Source: Bacillus nitratireducens
GTDB taxonomy: Bacteria; Bacillota; Bacilli; Bacillales; Bacillaceae_G
Reading direction: 5' to 3'
Length of the DNA stretch: 64,000 nucleotides
Assembly: GCF_001884135.1 (NCBI RefSeq)
Contig: NZ_MAOC01000084.1
Coordinates: 62,001 to 126,000 of the forward strand
Shown: positions 48,156 through 57,299 of the stretch, piece after piece
Numbering within the stretch: position 1 is the first letter of the stretch
Layout of the letters: each line of letters opens with the position of its first letter
Program-made: the position numbers and the translations under genes
Notes under the pieces: model-generated
Told to the model about the DNA's origin: nothing
Database searches by the model: none
What the model saw: only the letters and a program-made list of their open reading frames with translations

Positions 48156-49094
48156 ATGGAGCATATTCAAAATTCATTTACGAAATTAATGGAAAATGAA
48201 AATTTTAAAAATAGATATGAAGTCTTAAAGACAGAAGTGATGGCGCATCCGCGTGTGAAAGCATTTATAGACGAACATAAAGGTGAAGTAACGACTTCTA
48301 TGATTGAGCGTAGCCTTGTGAAGTTGTATGAATATATTGGACAAAGTGTAGGGTGTGCGGATTGTCCGGATTTAGGATCATGTAAAAACATGCTAGAAGG
48401 ATATGAGCCGAAGCTCGTCATCCAAGGTAAGATGATTGATATTCAATACGATCGTTGCATTAGAAAAGTAGCATATGATGAGAGAAAAAAATATGAAAAA
48501 CTTGTTCAAAGTGTATATATGCCAGCTGACATTTTACAGGCAACTATGGAAAATTTAGACCCTTCAGATTTAGATGCACGTATTGATGCAATAGGTGCAT
48601 CGAATGAATTTTTAAACACATTCGAACCAGGTAAAAAAGTACAAGGTTTATATTTGTACGGTAAATTTGGTGTAGGGAAAACGTATCTTTTAGGGGCAAT
48701 TGCAAATGAGCTTGCTCGAAAGAAAATTAGTTCGATGCTCGTATACTTCCCTGAATTTCTACGTGAAATTAAAAGTTCGATTCAAGATAATTCGATTGGT
48801 GAAAAGATTGATGCAGTTAAACGCGTACAAGTATTAATGTTAGATGATATCGGAGCAGAAGCGATGTCAAGTTTTGTACGTGATGATGTGCTTGGCGCAA
48901 TCTTGCAGTTCCGTATGTTAGAGAACTTACCGACGTTCTTTACGTCTAACTTTGATTTCAAGGAGTTGGAACATCATTTAACGTATACACAACGCGGTGA
49001 GGCAGAACAAATGAAAGCAGCACGTATTATGGAACGAATTAAATATTTAGCGAAGCCAATTCCAATTGGTGGGAAGAACCGTCGTCATAAGTAA
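48156..49094 (+). CDS. dnaI: Primosomal protein DnaI, helicase loader
   Basis: 312 residues. AAA+ ATPase loading the replicative helicase. N-terminal zinc-binding region CADCPDLGSCKN (about residue 68-79), Walker A GKFGVGKTYLL (about 169-179), Walker B VLMLDDIG (about 227-234) and sensor TSNFDFKELE. GAGGTGAGG precedes ATG 48156. Ends in a strong terminator. Confidence 0.95.
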   Translation: MEHIQNSFTKLMENENFKNRYEVLKTEVMAHPRVKAFIDEHKGEVTTSMIERSLVKLYEYIGQSVGCADCPDLGSCKNMLEGYEPKLVIQGKMIDIQYDRCIRKVAYDERKKYEKLVQSVYMPADILQATMENLDPSDLDARIDAIGASNEFLNTFEPGKKVQGLYLYGKFGVGKTYLLGAIANELARKKISSMLVYFPEFLREIKSSIQDNSIGEKIDAVKRVQVLMLDDIGAEAMSSFVRDDVLGAILQFRMLENLPTFFTSNFDFKELEHHLTYTQRGEAEQMKAARIMERIKYLAKPIPIGGKNRRHK

Positions 49095-49126
49095 AAGAGC
49101 AAGCTGAGAAGCTTGCTCTTTTTTTA
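49094..49126 (+). terminator. Terminator of dnaB-dnaI
   Basis: A 10-bp stem AAGAGCAAGC/GCTTGCTCTT, then a T run. Confidence 0.93.
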
Positions 49127-49558
49127 TTATAGTGATGATTTCTTGGCGATAAGATTAAAGTATTCAAGGTGTCTAAAACTAATGCTTTCTTCATAACGAT
49201 GTAGTAACTCTTAAGCGGTTTACATATGACGGAGGAATCTTTTATATACTCAAACATCTTAATACCGTCCGTTTATCCTAATTCGTGAGGGCTAATAATC
49301 AGTAGGGGATGAACAAAACCCCCACTGATTAAAGTTTCACTTTATCATAATGGTCAAATTGTTGAAAATTCATAGTAGCTTGTATCATTTTTTTCTCTCC
49401 CCCTTAATATATATAAAATTAGCAAGCCATATCGAGTGGATTTTCTAACGATGGGAGATATATTTCTACTAAGAGTGAACTTCCACAGATCGGACTCTTA
49501 TAGGATGTGTAACGTATAGATGCAATCCTTTAGAGCGGGGATAAAAGGGGGGACAAAA
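49127..49558. other. Intergenic region dnaI to ytxC, mostly repeat-like
   Basis: No supported gene. The repeat at 49272-49345 lies in the middle; the preceding 140 bases may belong to the same larger element. A minus-strand frame at 49039-49257 overlaps dnaI and lacks a ribosome site. Confidence 0.6.
49272..49345. repeat. Dispersed intergenic repeat flanked by TTTAT, bcr-like
   Basis: A palindromic core with arms AATCAGT...CACTGATT is bounded on both sides by TTTAT (49272-49276 and 49341-49345). A reversed copy lies at about 54472-54535 and degraded ones at 30410 and 29197. Such 5-base direct repeats look like a target-site duplication, as described for bcr elements of the B. cereus group. 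Confidence 0.65.
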
Positions 49559-50440
49559 GTGATTGAAATTTGCTTCGAAGAAAAAAATGATGCTGCGCAC
49601 GTATACAGACAACTAACGAAAAGAACGGAATCTTTATACAAGGAAACAAGTGTATATTTAGATGGGCAAAAGGTTATTATTCATATACCACTATGTGAAT
49701 CGAATTATATTGAAAAGATTTTATTGCCAGTACTACTATATTTCATTATGAATGTGAAACAAAATGAATGGATTCATACCATTTTAAAGGAAAAGTTTTT
49801 TTACGAAGAACAAGAAGAGTGTCATCAAATCTTGCATATGGCACAGGAGATATTAAAAGAAAGAAGAAAAGGAGTGGCTCATGATTTAACGCGTCATAAA
49901 TTTGAGACATATATTATGTCATCTTTAAATGATTGGCTTTGTGATCCGCTTTCATTCTCGTTTTCATCATATGTCCGTTTTCGCCTTCGTACATATAGGG
50001 AAATGGTAGCCAGACTTGCTGAAGTTGCAATTGATGAGTATAAAATGGAGCAAGAATACCAAATGTTCATTGAGACCCTTCGTCAACAAGTTAGTGGCCG
50101 GAAATCACGTTTGTCCTGTGTACATCTTATTTTTGATGAAAGTTTTATTTTCTATGATGATAAAGGTAGACGTTTAAAACAGGAGAGATTGGTCCAATAT
50201 ATAGATGAAGAATTATTAAAGCAAAAGGATGTATATATCGATACGAAAGTAATTGCGCCACTTCTTTCTATTTCGCCGAAAAAGATTTATTTATATACGA
50301 AAGAACAAGATCATAACATGATTGTAACTTTGCGAAATGTATTTCAAGAACGGGTCCAATTGCATGGATTACATGAGTTTGAGCGCAATGTGAAAAATTT
50401 AAAAAATAAAGGTAACGCCCTTGATTTTCTAAGTTTTTGA
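49559..50440 (+). CDS. ytxC: Sporulation-associated protein YtxC
   Basis: 293 residues, soluble, largely helical, with the motif SFSSYVRFRLRTYREMVARL near the centre. It matches YtxC by size and by position between dnaI and thrS. The role is undefined, with a sporulation link by family. GTG 49559 has AAGGGGGG upstream; the frame extends to 49520 without a better site. Confidence 0.85.
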   Translation: MIEICFEEKNDAAHVYRQLTKRTESLYKETSVYLDGQKVIIHIPLCESNYIEKILLPVLLYFIMNVKQNEWIHTILKEKFFYEEQEECHQILHMAQEILKERRKGVAHDLTRHKFETYIMSSLNDWLCDPLSFSFSSYVRFRLRTYREMVARLAEVAIDEYKMEQEYQMFIETLRQQVSGRKSRLSCVHLIFDESFIFYDDKGRRLKQERLVQYIDEELLKQKDVYIDTKVIAPLLSISPKKIYLYTKEQDHNMIVTLRNVFQERVQLHGLHEFERNVKNLKNKGNALDFLSF

Positions 50441-50494
50441 GCATATAATTACCTACATAAATGAAATATATTGAAATGTCATGATGAGGACATG

Positions 50495-50720
50495 AGTAGT
50501 TATCTACGATTTTCAGAGAGGGAAGCCTTAGGGTGTGAGCTTCCTAGTACGGGATTATTACTTACCACCTCTAAACTTTAGCAGTGAACGTTTTTCTAGT
50601 AATTGCTAACGGACAACACCGTTATGTTGAACTTGAGCAATTAACAATAAGGTTAATTGGAACAAGGGTGGAACCACGAATTCAACACTCGTCCCTTTTT
50701 ACGGGATGAGTGTTTTTTAT
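50495..50720 (+). promoter_or_regulatory. T-box riboswitch of thrS
   Basis: The T-box sequence AGGGTGGAACCACG is at 50665-50678. The candidate specifier ACC (threonine) is at 50564-50566 in the context TTACCACCTCT. A terminator stem (AACACTCGTCCC with GGGATGAGTGTT) plus T run closes at about 50720. Uncharged tRNA-Thr would stabilise the antiterminator. Confidence 0.92.
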
Positions 50721-50747
50721 TTTGAAAAAAAAGAGGAGTGACCAGTG

Positions 50748-52685
50748 ATGGCAGATGTAGTTAAAATTACTTTCCCTGATGGAGCTGTGAAGGAGTTTCC
50801 AAAAGGCGTAACAACTGAAGAAATCGCAGCTTCTATTAGCCCAGGCTTAAAGAAAAAAGCTGTGGCTGGAAAATTAAACGATGAGATGATCGATCTTGTT
50901 ACACCAATCGAAGAAGATGGTGCAGTTTCTATTATTACATTAGATTCTGAAGATGGCTTATACATTTTACGCCATTCAACAGCTCACCTTTTAGCACAAG
51001 CGTTAAAACGTTTATATAAAGATGTTAAGCTTGAGCTTGGCATTGGTCCAGTAATCGAAAATGGCTTCTACTACGATATTGATATGGAAGAAGCAATTAC
51101 GGTTGAAGACTTCAAGAAAATCGAAAAAGAAATGCAAAAAATTGTGAACGAGAACTTAGAAATCGTTCGTCATGAAGTACCACGTGCAGAAGCACTTCGT
51201 CGCTTTGAAGAAATCGGCGATGAGTTAAAATTAGATTTAATTAACGATCTTCCAGAAGATGCAGTTATTACAATCTATGAGCAAGGCGAATTCTTCGACC
51301 TTTGCCGTGGTGTTCACCTTCCATCTACAGGGAAGATTAAAGTATTTAAATTATTAAGCGTTGCTGGTGCTTACTGGCGCGGCGATAGCAATAATAAAAT
51401 GTTGCAACGTATTTACGGTACTGCATTCGTTAAGAAAGCAGAATTAGATGAGCACTTACGTATGCTTGAAGAAGCAAAAGAGCGCGATCACCGTAAATTA
51501 GGTAAAGAATTAAAACTATTTACTAATAGCCAAAAAGTAGGACAAGGTTTACCACTTTGGTTACCAAAAGGTGCTACAATCCGCCGTATTATCGAGCGTT
51601 ACATCGTTGATAAAGAAGCAAGCTTAGGCTATGATCACGTATACACTCCAGTACTAGGAAGTAGAGAGCTTTATGAAACTTCTGGTCACTGGAACCACTA
51701 CCGTGATGGTATGTTCCCATCAATGGAAATGGATAATGAAGAATTAGTTCTTCGTCCAATGAACTGCCCTCACCATATGATGGTTTATAAAAATGATATT
51801 CACAGCTACCGTGAATTACCAATCCGTATTGCGGAACTTGGAACAATGCACCGTTATGAAATGTCAGGTGCGTTATCTGGATTACAACGTGTACGCGGAA
51901 TGACTTTAAATGATGCGCACATTTTCGTTCGTCCAGATCAAATTAAAGAAGAGTTAAAGCGTGTTGTAAACTTAACTCTAGAAGTATACAAAGATTTCGG
52001 TTTAGAGAACTATTCATTCCGTCTATCTTATCGTGACCCAGCTGATACTAAAAAGTACTATGCTGATGATGAGATGTGGGAAAAAGCACAAGGTATGTTA
52101 AAAGAAGCTATGGATGAAATGGGTCTTGATTACTACGAAGCTGAAGGTGAAGCGGCATTCTACGGTCCAAAACTTGATGTTCAAGTTCGTACTGCTCTTG
52201 GAAAAGACGAAACACTTTCAACTGTACAATTAGACTTCTTACTTCCAGAACGCTTTGAACTATCTTACGTTGGTGAAGATGGTAAACAACATCGTCCAGT
52301 TGTAATTCACCGTGGTGTTGTATCAACTATGGAACGTTTCGTTGCCTTCTTAATTGAAGAATACAAAGGTGCATTCCCAACTTGGTTAGCTCCAGTTCAG
52401 GCGCAAGTAATTCCTGTTTCTCCGCAAGTGCATTTAGACTATGCGAAGAAAGTACAAGATGAATTACGACGTGCTGGTATCCGTGTTGAATTAGACACTC
52501 GTGAAGAGAAAATTGGTTACAAAATCCGTGAAGCACAAATGCAAAAAATCCCGTACATGCTTGTAGTAGGTGACAATGAAGTGGCTGAAAACGGCGTAAA
52601 CGTACGTAAATATGGTGAACAAAAATCAGAAACAATTGCATTAGATGCTTTTGTTGACATGATTAAAGTAGAAGGAAAACGATAA
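50748..52685 (+). CDS. thrS: Threonine-tRNA ligase
   Basis: 645 residues. Charges tRNA-Thr. N-terminal TGS domain (about 1-64), the editing domain with [11 protein letters not shown] (about 72-82), the class II core (motif 2 region [36 protein letters not shown]) and the anticodon-binding domain (about 540-645). ATG 50748 has GAGGAG upstream. Controlled by the preceding T-box. Confidence 0.98.
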   Translation: MADVVKITFPDGAVKEFPKGVTTEEIAASISPGLKKKAVAGKLNDEMIDLVTPIEEDGAVSIITLDSEDGLYILRHSTAHLLAQALKRLYKDVKLELGIGPVIENGFYYDIDMEEAITVEDFKKIEKEMQKIVNENLEIVRHEVPRAEALRRFEEIGDELKLDLINDLPEDAVITIYEQGEFFDLCRGVHLPSTGKIKVFKLLSVAGAYWRGDSNNKMLQRIYGTAFVKKAELDEHLRMLEEAKERDHRKLGKELKLFTNSQKVGQGLPLWLPKGATIRRIIERYIVDKEASLGYDHVYTPVLGSRELYETSGHWNHYRDGMFPSMEMDNEELVLRPMNCPHHMMVYKNDIHSYRELPIRIAELGTMHRYEMSGALSGLQRVRGMTLNDAHIFVRPDQIKEELKRVVNLTLEVYKDFGLENYSFRLSYRDPADTKKYYADDEMWEKAQGMLKEAMDEMGLDYYEAEGEAAFYGPKLDVQVRTALGKDETLSTVQLDFLLPERFELSYVGEDGKQHRPVVIHRGVVSTMERFVAFLIEEYKGAFPTWLAPVQAQVIPVSPQVHLDYAKKVQDELRRAGIRVELDTREEKIGYKIREAQMQKIPYMLVVGDNEVAENGVNVRKYGEQKSETIALDAFVDMIKVEGKR

Positions 52686-52717
52686 GAAAGAGCCGCGGTA
52701 TACCGCGGCTTTCTTAT
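52685..52717 (+). terminator. Terminator of thrS
   Basis: A GC-rich stem AGCCGCGGTA/TACCGCGGCT extended by AAGAAAG/TTTCTT. Strong. Confidence 0.9.
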
Positions 52718-52879
52718 GTATTATAAATAATTAAATTTAGAAAAAATAACCAAACAATACTTATCATAAAAAAGTATTGCAAGTATGTTAGTTGTTTGTT
52801 ACAATATTTCTTGTTGTTAGTAAAACACATCGCGTCTTCTTGACAGACGTCATGTCCTATGATAAACTCATCAAGGATA

Positions 52880-53060
52880 ATAGAATATGGTTTTGGAACA
52901 AGTAGAAGCACCCGCTTCTCACCTGATGGACGCATTCGCAGTTAGCAGGTAAATGTATTTCTTACTTAAGATCTTACAAGTGTGGGTGCCGTATGCCCGC
53001 GCTTTTTTTGTTCGGGTTCTACAATTACAAAACGTATTCTGAGAAAACCTTGGAGGTGGC
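52880..53060 (+). promoter_or_regulatory. L20-type leader of infC-rpmI-rplT
   Basis: The long-range pair GCACCC (52908-52913) with GGGTGC (52984-52989) competes with the hairpin GTGGGT/GCCCGC followed by T7 at about 53004. The hairpin CACCTG...CAGGT lies between. This arrangement is that of the L20 leader, where ribosomal protein L20 favours termination. Boundaries approximate. Confidence 0.8.
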
Positions 53061-53065
53061 TTACT

Positions 53066-53581
53066 ATTAGCAAGGATATGATGATTAACGAGCAAATTCG
53101 TGCACGTGAAGTACGTTTAGTTGGTGCAAATGGCGATCAACTTGGAATCAAGTCTCGTAATGACGCTTTAGACTTAGCTGCAAATCTTAATCTTGATTTA
53201 GTATTAGTTGCTCCAAATGCGAAACCGCCAGTATGCCGCATTATGGACTACGGTAAATTCCGCTTTGAGCAACAGAAGAAAGAAAAAGAACAGCGCAAAA
53301 ATCAAAAAGTAATCAGCATGAAAGAAGTTCGTTTAAGTCCAACAATTGATGAACACGACTTTAACACAAAACTTCGTAATGCTATCAAGTTTTTAGAGAA
53401 AGGCGACAAGGTTAAAGCGTCAATTCGCTTTAAAGGACGTGCCATTACTCATAAAGAAATCGGTCAACGTGTTTTAGATCGCTTCTCAGAAGCTTGTGCT
53501 GAAGTTAGTACAATCGAATCTAAGCCTAAAATGGAAGGACGTAGTATGTTCTTAGTTTTAGCACCGAAAAACGATAAGTAA
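53066..53581 (+). CDS. infC: Translation initiation factor IF-3, non-canonical AUU start
   Basis: 171 residues. Prevents subunit joining and checks start codons. The start is ATT 53066 ([18 protein letters not shown]) behind TGGAGGTGG; IF-3 rejects such codons, so the factor limits its own synthesis. Conserved stretches include [19 protein letters not shown] and [16 protein letters not shown]. The open frame back to 52982 runs through the leader terminator and is not coding. First gene of infC-rpmI-rplT. Confidence 0.95.
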   Translation: MSKDMMINEQIRAREVRLVGANGDQLGIKSRNDALDLAANLNLDLVLVAPNAKPPVCRIMDYGKFRFEQQKKEKEQRKNQKVISMKEVRLSPTIDEHDFNTKLRNAIKFLEKGDKVKASIRFKGRAITHKEIGQRVLDRFSEACAEVSTIESKPKMEGRSMFLVLAPKNDK

Positions 53582-53602
53582 TAGATAGAGGAGGAAATAC
53601 CT

Positions 53603-53803
53603 ATGCCTAAACAAAAAACTCATCGCGGCGCTGCAAAGCGTTTCAAAAAGACTGGATCAGGTAAACTGAAACGTTCTCACGCTTACACAAGCCATTTATT
53701 CGCTAACAAATCTACAAAAGCTAAACGTAAACTACGTAAAGCTGGTGTAGTAAGCGCTGGTGACTTCAAACGCATTCGTCAAATGCTTGACAACTTAAAA
53801 TAA
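53603..53803 (+). CDS. rpmI: Ribosomal protein bL35
   Basis: 66 residues, very basic ([20 protein letters not shown] at the start). GAGGAGG precedes ATG 53603. Second gene of the infC operon, 21 bases after infC. Confidence 0.98.
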
Positions 53804-53840
53804 GTTCGGCTGATATATAGAACAATTAGGAGGTAATATT

Positions 53841-54197
53841 ATGCCAAGAGTAAAAGGTGGTACAGTTACTCGTCAACGTCGTAAAAAAGTAATAAAATTA
53901 GCAAAAGGTTATTACGGTTCTAAAAATACATTATTCAAGGTTGCTAACCAACAGGTTATGAAATCTCTAATGTATGCATTCCGTGACCGCCGTCAAAAGA
54001 AACGTGACTTCCGTAAATTATGGATTACACGTATCAACGCAGCAGCTCGTATGAATGGTCTTTCTTACAGCCGCTTAATGCACGGTCTTAAAAATGCTGG
54101 CATCGAAGTTAACCGCAAGATGCTTGCTGACTTAGCTGTTCATGACGAAAAAGCTTTCGCTGAATTAGCAACAGTTGCAAAAAACAACATTAACTAA
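53841..54197 (+). CDS. rplT: Ribosomal protein bL20
   Basis: 118 residues, basic ([40 protein letters not shown]). A large-subunit assembly protein and, in bacilli, the autorepressor that binds the operon leader. AGGAGG precedes ATG 53841. Last gene, followed by a strong terminator. Confidence 0.98.
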
Positions 54198-54208
54198 TTA
54201 ATTAGTTG

Positions 54209-54245
54209 AAACCTTAGAAGATTTTTCTTCTAAGGTTTTTTTATT
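54209..54245 (+). terminator. Terminator of infC-rpmI-rplT
   Basis: 12-bp arms 54209-54220 and 54227-54238, then a long T run. Confidence 0.94.
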
Positions 54246-54353
54246 TACATTCATGGCAAATAGTAAATGATTTGCAAAATCATTTACTTATTATCGTTAT
54301 CGATATGACAAAATCAATGCGAAAACTATAGTGATATAGAAGAATATGTGTAT

Positions 54354-54386
54354 AAAGTCGGGAGAATCCTCCTGGCTTTTTTTTAT
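54354..54386 (+). terminator. Orphan terminator-like hairpin
   Basis: AAGTCGGGAG with CTCCTGGCTT (one wobble, one bulge), then T8. No gene ends here; a small RNA ending at this site is possible. Confidence 0.65.
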
Positions 54387-54471
54387 TTATGCTCCTTTGG
54401 AAAGAAGAGTATCTTTCCTAGCAGAAACGACACTGCTATAATGGAAAGATGATATGGAACTTTCATCAGAT

Positions 54472-54535
54472 AAAGTAAAACTTTAACCAGTGTGGTGTTA
54501 TCCTCGGCTAAATATTAGCCATCACCAATGAGGTG
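54472..54535. repeat. Dispersed repeat, reversed copy of that at 49272
   Basis: It begins ATAAAGTAAAACTTTAACCAGTG and ends ATATTAGCCATCACCAATGAGG, matching the reverse complement of the 49272-49345 copy at both ends; the centre differs but keeps pairing potential. Confidence 0.62.
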
Positions 54536-54698
54536 AACAATCGAATAGCGATGATTGAAACGTATTTGCAAATTAAGGACAAGCTATTTTATAAAGAGTT
54601 AGGTAGCTGACTTGTTAATAAGAACTGAAAAATAATAATGAACTTTGAGATGAAACAACATTGTTGCGTAAAATGCGATGTTGGAGGAGGACAATAGA

Positions 54699-55190
54699 AT
54701 GGACTTACTACAACTATTTAAACTACAAAAAGAATTAGATGACCGTATTGTGAAAGAACATGACTTACAACCGAAAAAATTGTTAAAAGAAAAAATGTTA
54801 GCTCTTCTTGTAGAAATTGGAGAACTTGCAAATGAAACACGTTGTTTTAAATATTGGAGCAATAAACCAGCATCAGAGCGTGAAGTAATATTAGAAGAGT
54901 ACGTAGATGGTTTGCATTTTATCTTGTCAATCGGAATCGATTTAGGAATTGATAAAAACTTCTTATTCTATAAATGTGCGCAAACGAATAAAACACAAGT
55001 AGAAATTTTCTTAGACACATATGCAAAAGTGATTCGATTTACAGATCAACCTTCTATTACGAACTATATTGAACTATTTACAAGTTATCTTCGCCTTGGA
55101 CAAGCGCTTGAATTTGAACAAGAAGAGATTGAAAAGGCGTATTTAGACAAAAATGAAGTAAATCATCAGCGTCAAACACAAGGATACTAA
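54699..55190 (+). CDS. Dimeric dUTP diphosphatase (dUTPase_2, all-alpha)
   Basis: 163 residues. Hydrolyses dUTP to dUMP to keep uracil out of DNA. All-alpha NTP pyrophosphatase (MazG-like) motifs: EIGELANETRCFKYWSNKPA and ILEEYVDGLHFILSIG supply the metal-binding Glu/Asp residues. ATG 54699 has AGGAGG upstream. Single gene. Confidence 0.87.
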   Translation: MDLLQLFKLQKELDDRIVKEHDLQPKKLLKEKMLALLVEIGELANETRCFKYWSNKPASEREVILEEYVDGLHFILSIGIDLGIDKNFLFYKCAQTNKTQVEIFLDTYAKVIRFTDQPSITNYIELFTSYLRLGQALEFEQEEIEKAYLDKNEVNHQRQTQGY

Positions 55191-55259
55191 GTTAATTTTT
55201 GAATATTTCAATTTCCTTTTGTATAATAAAGTGACTGAAGAAAAAGGAGGGTGTTGGCA

Positions 55260-56345
55260 ATGACAAAATTAGACGCGACATTGACAATGCTAAAAGAATT
55301 AACAGACGCACGAGGTATTGCGGGTAATGAGCGCGAACCACGTGAAGTAATGAAGAAATATATTGAGCCGTTTGCAGATGAACTTTCTACTGATAATTTA
55401 GGAAGTTTAGTTGCGAAAAAAGTTGGGGAAGAAAACGGCCCGAAAATTATGGTTGCAGGTCATTTAGATGAAGTTGGCTTTATGCTTACGCAAATTGATG
55501 ACAAAGGCTTCCTTCGTTTCCAAACGGTTGGTGGCTGGTGGTCGCAAGTTATGCTGGCACAGCGCGTAACAATTGTAACGCGTAAAGGAGATATAACAGG
55601 TGTGATTGGTTCGAAACCACCGCATATTTTACCTCCAGAAGCTCGTAAAAAGCCAGTTGACATTAAAGACATGTTCATCGATATTGGTGCTTCTAGCCAA
55701 GAAGAGGCAATGGAGTGGGGCGTAAGACCAGGAGATCAGGTTGTACCTTACTTTGAATTCCAAGTAATGAAGAATGAAAAGATGTTACTTGCAAAAGCAT
55801 GGGATAACCGAATTGGTTGTGCAATTGCAATTGACGTATTAAAACAATTAAAAGATGAAAAACATCCAAACGTTGTATACGGCGTTGGGACTGTACAAGA
55901 AGAAGTTGGTCTTCGTGGTGCGAAAACATCTGCGAATTATATCAAACCAGATATCGCGTTCGCAGTAGATGTTGGTATCGCTGGAGATACACCGGGTGTA
56001 ACGTCAAAAGAAGCGCAAAGTAAAATGGGCGATGGACCGCAGATCATTTTATATGATGCTTCTGTTATTGGTCATACAGGTTTACGTGACTTTGTAGTTG
56101 ATGTTGCTGATGAATTACAAATTCCATATCAGTATGATTCTGTAGCCGGCGGGGGAACAGATGCAGGAGCAATTCACATTTCTGTAAACGGTATTCCGTC
56201 TATGGCAATTACGATTGCGACACGCTACATTCATTCTCATGCGGCAATGTTACACCGTGATGACTATGAAAATGCAGTAAAGTTAATTGTAGAAGTTATT
56301 AAACGTCTTGATAAAGAGGCTGTACATAACATTACATTTAATTAA
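55260..56345 (+). CDS. ytoP: M42 family metallopeptidase
   Basis: 361 residues. Glutamyl/leucyl aminopeptidase of the tetrahedral TET type. Two-metal site residues are visible: [17 protein letters not shown], the catalytic [14 protein letters not shown], and His in [12 protein letters not shown] 55260 has AAAAGGAGGG 9 bases upstream. Ends at a bidirectional terminator. Confidence 0.94.
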   Translation: MTKLDATLTMLKELTDARGIAGNEREPREVMKKYIEPFADELSTDNLGSLVAKKVGEENGPKIMVAGHLDEVGFMLTQIDDKGFLRFQTVGGWWSQVMLAQRVTIVTRKGDITGVIGSKPPHILPPEARKKPVDIKDMFIDIGASSQEEAMEWGVRPGDQVVPYFEFQVMKNEKMLLAKAWDNRIGCAIAIDVLKQLKDEKHPNVVYGVGTVQEEVGLRGAKTSANYIKPDIAFAVDVGIAGDTPGVTSKEAQSKMGDGPQIILYDASVIGHTGLRDFVVDVADELQIPYQYDSVAGGGTDAGAIHISVNGIPSMAITIATRYIHSHAAMLHRDDYENAVKLIVEVIKRLDKEAVHNITFN

Positions 56346-56348
56346 TAG

Positions 56349-56382
56349 AAAAAAGCGAAGGATAACCTCCTTCGCTTTTTAC
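56349..56382. terminator. Bidirectional terminator between ytoP and TetR gene
   Basis: The stem AAAGCGAAGG/CCTTCGCTTT is flanked by A and T tracts between converging genes. Confidence 0.92.
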
Positions 56383-56386
56383 ATTT

Positions 56387-57004
56387 TTAAAACGGTCTTT
56401 CTAATCCTGCTGCAGTATGGGCTCCTAAAATAATTAAGCGAGTTAATTGCATTGCCATGAAATGTGGGGTATAAATCATGCCTCTTTTTAACCATGACAT
56501 AATCATTCCGATATGAGCGCCTGTAACATAACTAATAAGAATATCACGAGGGACCATAAGGTCTTCATCATCTGGCTGGGAAATAGATAAGCTTAATGTT
56601 AAATGTGTTTGAATTGTTTTCATCATTTTATAAGAATAGTTTCCAGCTGCCTTATCGCCGAGCATAACGTTATAGAAATTAGTATTTTCTGCGATATGCT
56701 CAAACAAAGCTAAAAAAGTTGGATGCGGTGAATCAAAAGTGAGCTGAAAATCTTCTTTATTTCGATTTTGTGGTTTAATTACTTCAGCTAATTTTTCTAG
56801 CATTTCTTCTATGCTTTTGTCTAATAAATCATATTTATCATGGTAATGGCTATAAAATGTAGCGCGATTTACAGGAGCGCGTTCCGCGATATGTTGCACA
56901 GTTACATTTTCAAAGCCCTTTTCGCCTACTAAAGCGACAAAAGCATCCTGTATGAGTTGTCTCGTTCGTTTTACACGTGGATCATTTGTATTTTTAATAG
57001 ACAT
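56387..57004 (-). CDS. TetR-family repressor
   Basis: 205 residues. N-terminal HTH (VTVQHIAERAPVNRATFYSH then YHDKYDLLDKS, about 34-65) and a helical ligand domain with the C-terminal part typical of TetR_C_33-like proteins. ATG 57004 sits behind GAGGTGA. It is divergent from an efflux pump pair with palindromic sites in between, so it most likely represses that pair and itself. Confidence 0.92.
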   Translation of the reverse strand: MSIKNTNDPRVKRTRQLIQDAFVALVGEKGFENVTVQHIAERAPVNRATFYSHYHDKYDLLDKSIEEMLEKLAEVIKPQNRNKEDFQLTFDSPHPTFLALFEHIAENTNFYNVMLGDKAAGNYSYKMMKTIQTHLTLSLSISQPDDEDLMVPRDILISYVTGAHIGMIMSWLKRGMIYTPHFMAMQLTRLIILGAHTAAGLERPF

Positions 57005-57033
57005 TTTACTTCACCTCGTTTAATTTTTTTAAC

Positions 57034-57074
57034 TTAAACAACACATATATAGTGTAATGTTGTTTAAACAACAT
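57034..57074. promoter_or_regulatory. Palindromic operator, probable TetR-family binding site
   Basis: A perfect 18-base palindrome, ATGTTGTTTAAACAACAT, at 57057-57074. A third half-site TTAAACAACA lies at 57034-57043. Located just upstream of the repressor gene in the divergent promoter region. Confidence 0.78.
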
Positions 57075-57299
57075 ATAGGTTTAAATTGTTGGTTGTAGAT
57101 TCGGCATAATTATTTATAATTATAAACGATAGTCCTTCAGAAATCAGCACCGCTCGCAGACAGACGAAATAAGGTTTGTACTGCAAAGGGTGTGATTTTT
57201 TTGTTTAAAAGTTAATATAATTAACAATTAAGCAATATAAACAATAAGGATGTAAATAGTTTAGAAAAAAATTATATGCGATATAAGGAGAGGAATGCA

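Larger units (their letters stand above)
54246..54698. other. Intergenic region rplT to dUTPase, with hairpins and a repeat
   Basis: No gene seen in 453 bases. It holds a 12-bp inverted repeat (54262-54273 with 54277-54288), a terminator-like hairpin with T8 at 54354-54386 that no annotated gene explains, and a dispersed repeat at about 54472-54535. Confidence 0.65.

Noticed and set aside
49039-49257. Minus-strand open frame of 72 codons next to the repeat after dnaI
   Set aside because: Overlaps the end of dnaI and its terminator, with no ribosome site. Probably part of a non-coding repeat.
52982-53065. N-terminal extension of infC from an upstream ATG-like codon
   Set aside because: It would translate the leader terminator and has no ribosome site. 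The conserved protein starts at ATT 53066.
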